DNA from: CAYVUI01 sp964454745
Lineage (GTDB): Bacteria; Planctomycetota; Phycisphaerae; Sedimentisphaerales; Anaerohalosphaeraceae
Length of the DNA: 24,852 nt
Reading direction: 5' to 3'
Assembly: GCA_964454745.1 (NCBI GenBank)
Contig: CAYVUI010000068.1
Coordinates: 1-24,852 of the forward strand
Shown here: piece by piece, positions 22,960 through 24,852 of the stretch
Layout of the letters: the number at the start of each line of letters is the position of its first letter
How positions within the stretch are numbered: position 1 is the first letter of the stretch
The notes under the pieces: model-generated
The model's database searches: none
Told to the model about the DNA's origin: nothing
What the model saw: only the letters and a program-made list of their open reading frames with translations
Position numbers and translations under genes: made by a program

Positions 22960-23730
22960 ATGGGCCTGCTTGCTGAAAACAGACATTTTCATATTCTCGA
23001 ACAACTTCGAACAAAAGGGCGCGTTCAGGTCAATGACATCGCGTCGGACCTGGGTGTGACCCGGGTCACCGTCCGCCGTGACCTGGCCTACCTCCAGAAA
23101 AACGGTCTGCTCAAGAAAACCTACGGCGGGGCGGTCCTGGCCGAAATCCCGGAAATTAACATGTCCGTGCGGTTCCGCCAGACCCGCAACCTCTCGGCCA
23201 AGCGGATCATCGGAAAACTCGCCTCCCAGTTTATCCAGGACGGGGACAATCTCTACTTCGAGGCCGGGAGTACCTGTTACGAAATCATTCCCTATCTATC
23301 GAATTTTAAAGACCTTACGGTCATTGTAAACTCCCTGCATCTCATGAGCCGCCTCCATGAGATGATCCAGCACAAGGTCATCGTCATCGGCGGCCAGTAC
23401 CGTCACGATCGCATGGATATGGTAGGCCCGGCCGCGGAAAACAGCATCTCCAACCTCTCGGGCTTCAAGGCCTTTACCAGCGCTGACGATATCAGTATTA
23501 CCGCCGGCATCAGCGGCGCCGATGTTACCACCGTAACTTTTACCAAGCTCGTCCTCCAGAAAGCCGCAAAAGTTATTTTCGTCGGCGATCAATCCAAATT
23601 TGACAACCCGGCGCTCTATAAGATCGCTGATATCAGTCAGTTACATACAATTGTCACCAACTGCAAACCCTCTCGACAGTGGATCGATCTCGCAAAAGGC
23701 AACGGAGTATCTCTGGTATATCCGGAATAA
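22960..23730 (+). CDS. DeoR/GlpR-family transcriptional regulator
   Basis: The product is 256 residues; ATG 22960 follows GGGGAAAAT. The N-terminal helix-turn-helix (about 1-57) has the family signature 'VNDIASDLGVTRVTVRRDLAYLQKNGLLKKTYGGAV'. The C-terminal sensor has the sugar-phosphate isomerase-like fold: 'GDNLYFEAGSTCYEIIPYL', 'LTVIVNSLHLMSRL', 'KVIVIGGQYR', and 'AKVIFVGDQSKFDNPALYKIADISQLHTIVTN'. The 'EAGST' loop and the 'GD.SKF' motif typically bind a phosphorylated sugar or related effector. It is divergent from the E1-E2 operon and the gap holds matching operator repeats, so it probably controls both. The effector is unknown. Confidence 0.93.
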   Translation: MGLLAENRHFHILEQLRTKGRVQVNDIASDLGVTRVTVRRDLAYLQKNGLLKKTYGGAVLAEIPEINMSVRFRQTRNLSAKRIIGKLASQFIQDGDNLYFEAGSTCYEIIPYLSNFKDLTVIVNSLHLMSRLHEMIQHKVIVIGGQYRHDRMDMVGPAAENSISNLSGFKAFTSADDISITAGISGADVTTVTFTKLVLQKAAKVIFVGDQSKFDNPALYKIADISQLHTIVTNCKPSRQWIDLAKGNGVSLVYPE

Positions 23731-23840
23731 TTTTCAAACTTTTTCAAATCTTACCCCCTGTTTTGACCGATATGCACACAGGAAGTTGCTTTTAGAAAAG
23801 AAAAATAACGCCATCCGTGGTTTGAGTCAGGAGATCAACG

Positions 23841-24023
23841 ATGAACGAAGAACAGATCATGAACTGGATGAGAGAAAAGGTAAAACAGGACGGTTTTTCA
23901 GATGCTGCGACTCTCGCAAGCGAGTTTCTGAAAACGCATGAAATTGATTCCTCTCTCGCTCCGGAATTCAGCAAAACACTCGACGCCGGCTTCCGAGTCG
24001 CACAAGAAGTATACGGCTTCTAA
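23841..24023 (+). CDS. 60-residue hypothetical protein
   Basis: ATG 23841 has an excellent AGGAG five to nine bases upstream, and the frame ends just before a terminator, so translation is likely despite the small size. The protein is acidic, predicted helical and soluble, with no signal peptide, TM helix or cysteine; it begins MNEEQIMNWMREKVKQDGF. I do not recognise a family. It starts 110 bases after the DeoR-type gene and may share its transcript or have its own promoter. Confidence 0.65.
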   Translation: MNEEQIMNWMREKVKQDGFSDAATLASEFLKTHEIDSSLAPEFSKTLDAGFRVAQEVYGF

Positions 24024-24056
24024 AAGCAAAAAACAGGGATTGAGAACAAAATTCAC

Positions 24057-24090
24057 AGGACCGATCCACACGGATTGGTCCTTCTTTTAT
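24057..24090 (+). terminator. Rho-independent terminator after the small gene
   Basis: An 11-bp stem pairs 24057-24067 with 24072-24082 (one G-T pair, four-base loop) and is followed by a T-rich run (CTTCTTTTAT). It closes the regulator/small-gene transcript and lies just past the end of the convergent transporter gene. Confidence 0.8.
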
Positions 24091-24091
24091 A

Positions 24092-24852
24092 TTATAGGTC
24101 CTTCTGGGCCCAGATCGAAAGCCCCGCCCCAGCCAGCAATACCGCACCAAACAAGACCTGCAATGCCGTAAAACGCTCGTCAAATCGTATCCACGACACC
24201 GCATAGGTCGTCAGCGGCTGCAAAAGCAGGATCATCGCAGGAATCGTCACCCCGATCCGCGTAATACTCCGGTAAAACAGCACATGGCTAAACGCGATCC
24301 CCACAATCCCCGAGAAGATGATCACGCCCCAGACATTCGTTCCGGCCGAAAATGCCGACATCGGCGATCCAAAAATAACCGCCGCCGCCCCCAGCCCGAG
24401 CACCGTATAAAACGACAGCGCGAAAAAGCTCTCCCGCGCATCGATCCCCCGAAAACAGTACCGGCTCGAAATGCCGTACCCCGCCCACAGCATTGTATGA
24501 GCAAGCTGAAGGGCGATCCCCTTCCAGAAATCCGCCCGCTGGCCGTCGGTCAGTGCATCCGAGGCTCCAAAGACTTCCCCCCTGGACAATATCACCCCGG
24601 CAACCCCCGAACAGCACAGCACCAGTCCCAGCCAGAAGGCCGGGCTCTTGAGCAGGTGCCGCTCATCCTCGAAGAGCATGATCGAAAACGCCGCCACAAA
24701 AAGAACCGATATCTTGCTCAGCAGCATATTAAACGCCGGCGCCAGGTAATAAAAGCTCTTCGCCCAGAAACACTGCATCACGACATTGAAAAAAGTCGGC
24801 AGCAGGGCCAACCGCCACAGCTTGTGATTGAACCGCCCCCGGAGAATCGTAT
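24092..24852 (-). CDS. EamA/DMT-family transporter (5' end outside the window)
   Basis: The frame is open to the window edge, so the N-terminus is missing; about 253 residues are present. At least seven hydrophobic helices are visible, including 'SVLFVAAFSIMLFEDE' and the second EamA repeat near the C-terminus ('WGVIIFSGIVGIAFSHVLFYRSITRIGVTIPAMILLLQPLTTYAVSWIRFDERFTALQVLFGAVLLAGAGL'). The latter is the typical EamA pattern of an 'a..l...P....l.s....~E..t..q..G..li..G' helix pair. Such inner-membrane exporters move amino acids, nucleobases or other metabolites; the substrate cannot be told. The gene stops beside the terminator at 24057-24090. Confidence 0.85.
   Translation of the reverse strand, partial: TILRGRFNHKLWRLALLPTFFNVVMQCFWAKSFYYLAPAFNMLLSKISVLFVAAFSIMLFEDERHLLKSPAFWLGLVLCCSGVAGVILSRGEVFGASDALTDGQRADFWKGIALQLAHTMLWAGYGISSRYCFRGIDARESFFALSFYTVLGLGAAAVIFGSPMSAFSAGTNVWGVIIFSGIVGIAFSHVLFYRSITRIGVTIPAMILLLQPLTTYAVSWIRFDERFTALQVLFGAVLLAGAGLSIWAQKDL

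Overview
The window (24,852 bases) looks like a stretch of a Gram-negative bacterial chromosome. Lipoprotein and Sec signal peptides, strong Shine-Dalgarno sequences (AGGAG/GGGAG) and a moderate to high GC content support this. The gene mix (a fused alpha/beta E1 of a 2-oxoacid dehydrogenase, a ParA ATPase joined to a glycogen-binding domain, a carbohydrate-active enzyme fragment) suggests Planctomycetota or a relative. That placement is inferred from gene style only, because no rRNA or tRNA gene is visible.

Region 1 (1-400) holds the 3' end of a probable carbohydrate-active enzyme on the + strand, closed by a terminator hairpin that also works in the opposite direction. Region 2 (418-9322) is the main accessory element: eleven tightly packed minus-strand genes of tailed-phage type. 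In transcription order they are portal, scaffold, SU10/DUF5309-type major capsid protein, two small neck/tail-like proteins, a Gly/Phe-rich FN3-like protein, a tail-fibre-like protein, a second FN3-like protein, a large baseplate/hub-like protein, a one-TM coiled-coil protein and a lipoprotein. No terminase, integrase, replication gene, tape measure, endolysin or repressor is visible, so this is either a relic or a domesticated particle cassette. Hairpin terminators sit at both ends.

Region 3 (9542-12539) is housekeeping: a secreted parvulin-type prolyl isomerase with an unusual cysteine-rich N-terminal region, a divergent YbgC-like thioesterase, about 660 bases without a convincing gene, and a DUF454 membrane protein. 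Region 4 (12585-15274) is a peroxide-defence unit, perR-katG, probably continuing into the DUF454 gene, with a recognisable promoter and palindrome. Region 5 (15373-18202) holds a MEMO-family gene (amrB), purE on the opposite strand, and the ParA-CBM48 fusion gene with a near-perfect inverted repeat upstream.

Region 6 (18482-23730) is a 2-oxoacid (pyruvate/acetoin-type) dehydrogenase operon: a fused E1 alpha-beta followed by an E2 with three lipoyl domains. A DeoR/GlpR-type regulator is transcribed divergently. The 209-base gap between them holds two facing promoters and several repeat operators, so the regulator probably controls both itself and the dehydrogenase. The window ends with a 60-residue orphan protein, a terminator, and an EamA-family transporter cut by the window edge.

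The two most unusual items are the terminase-less capsid cassette and the ParA-CBM48 fusion, which may tie a ParA-type positioning ATPase to glycogen or another alpha-glucan.
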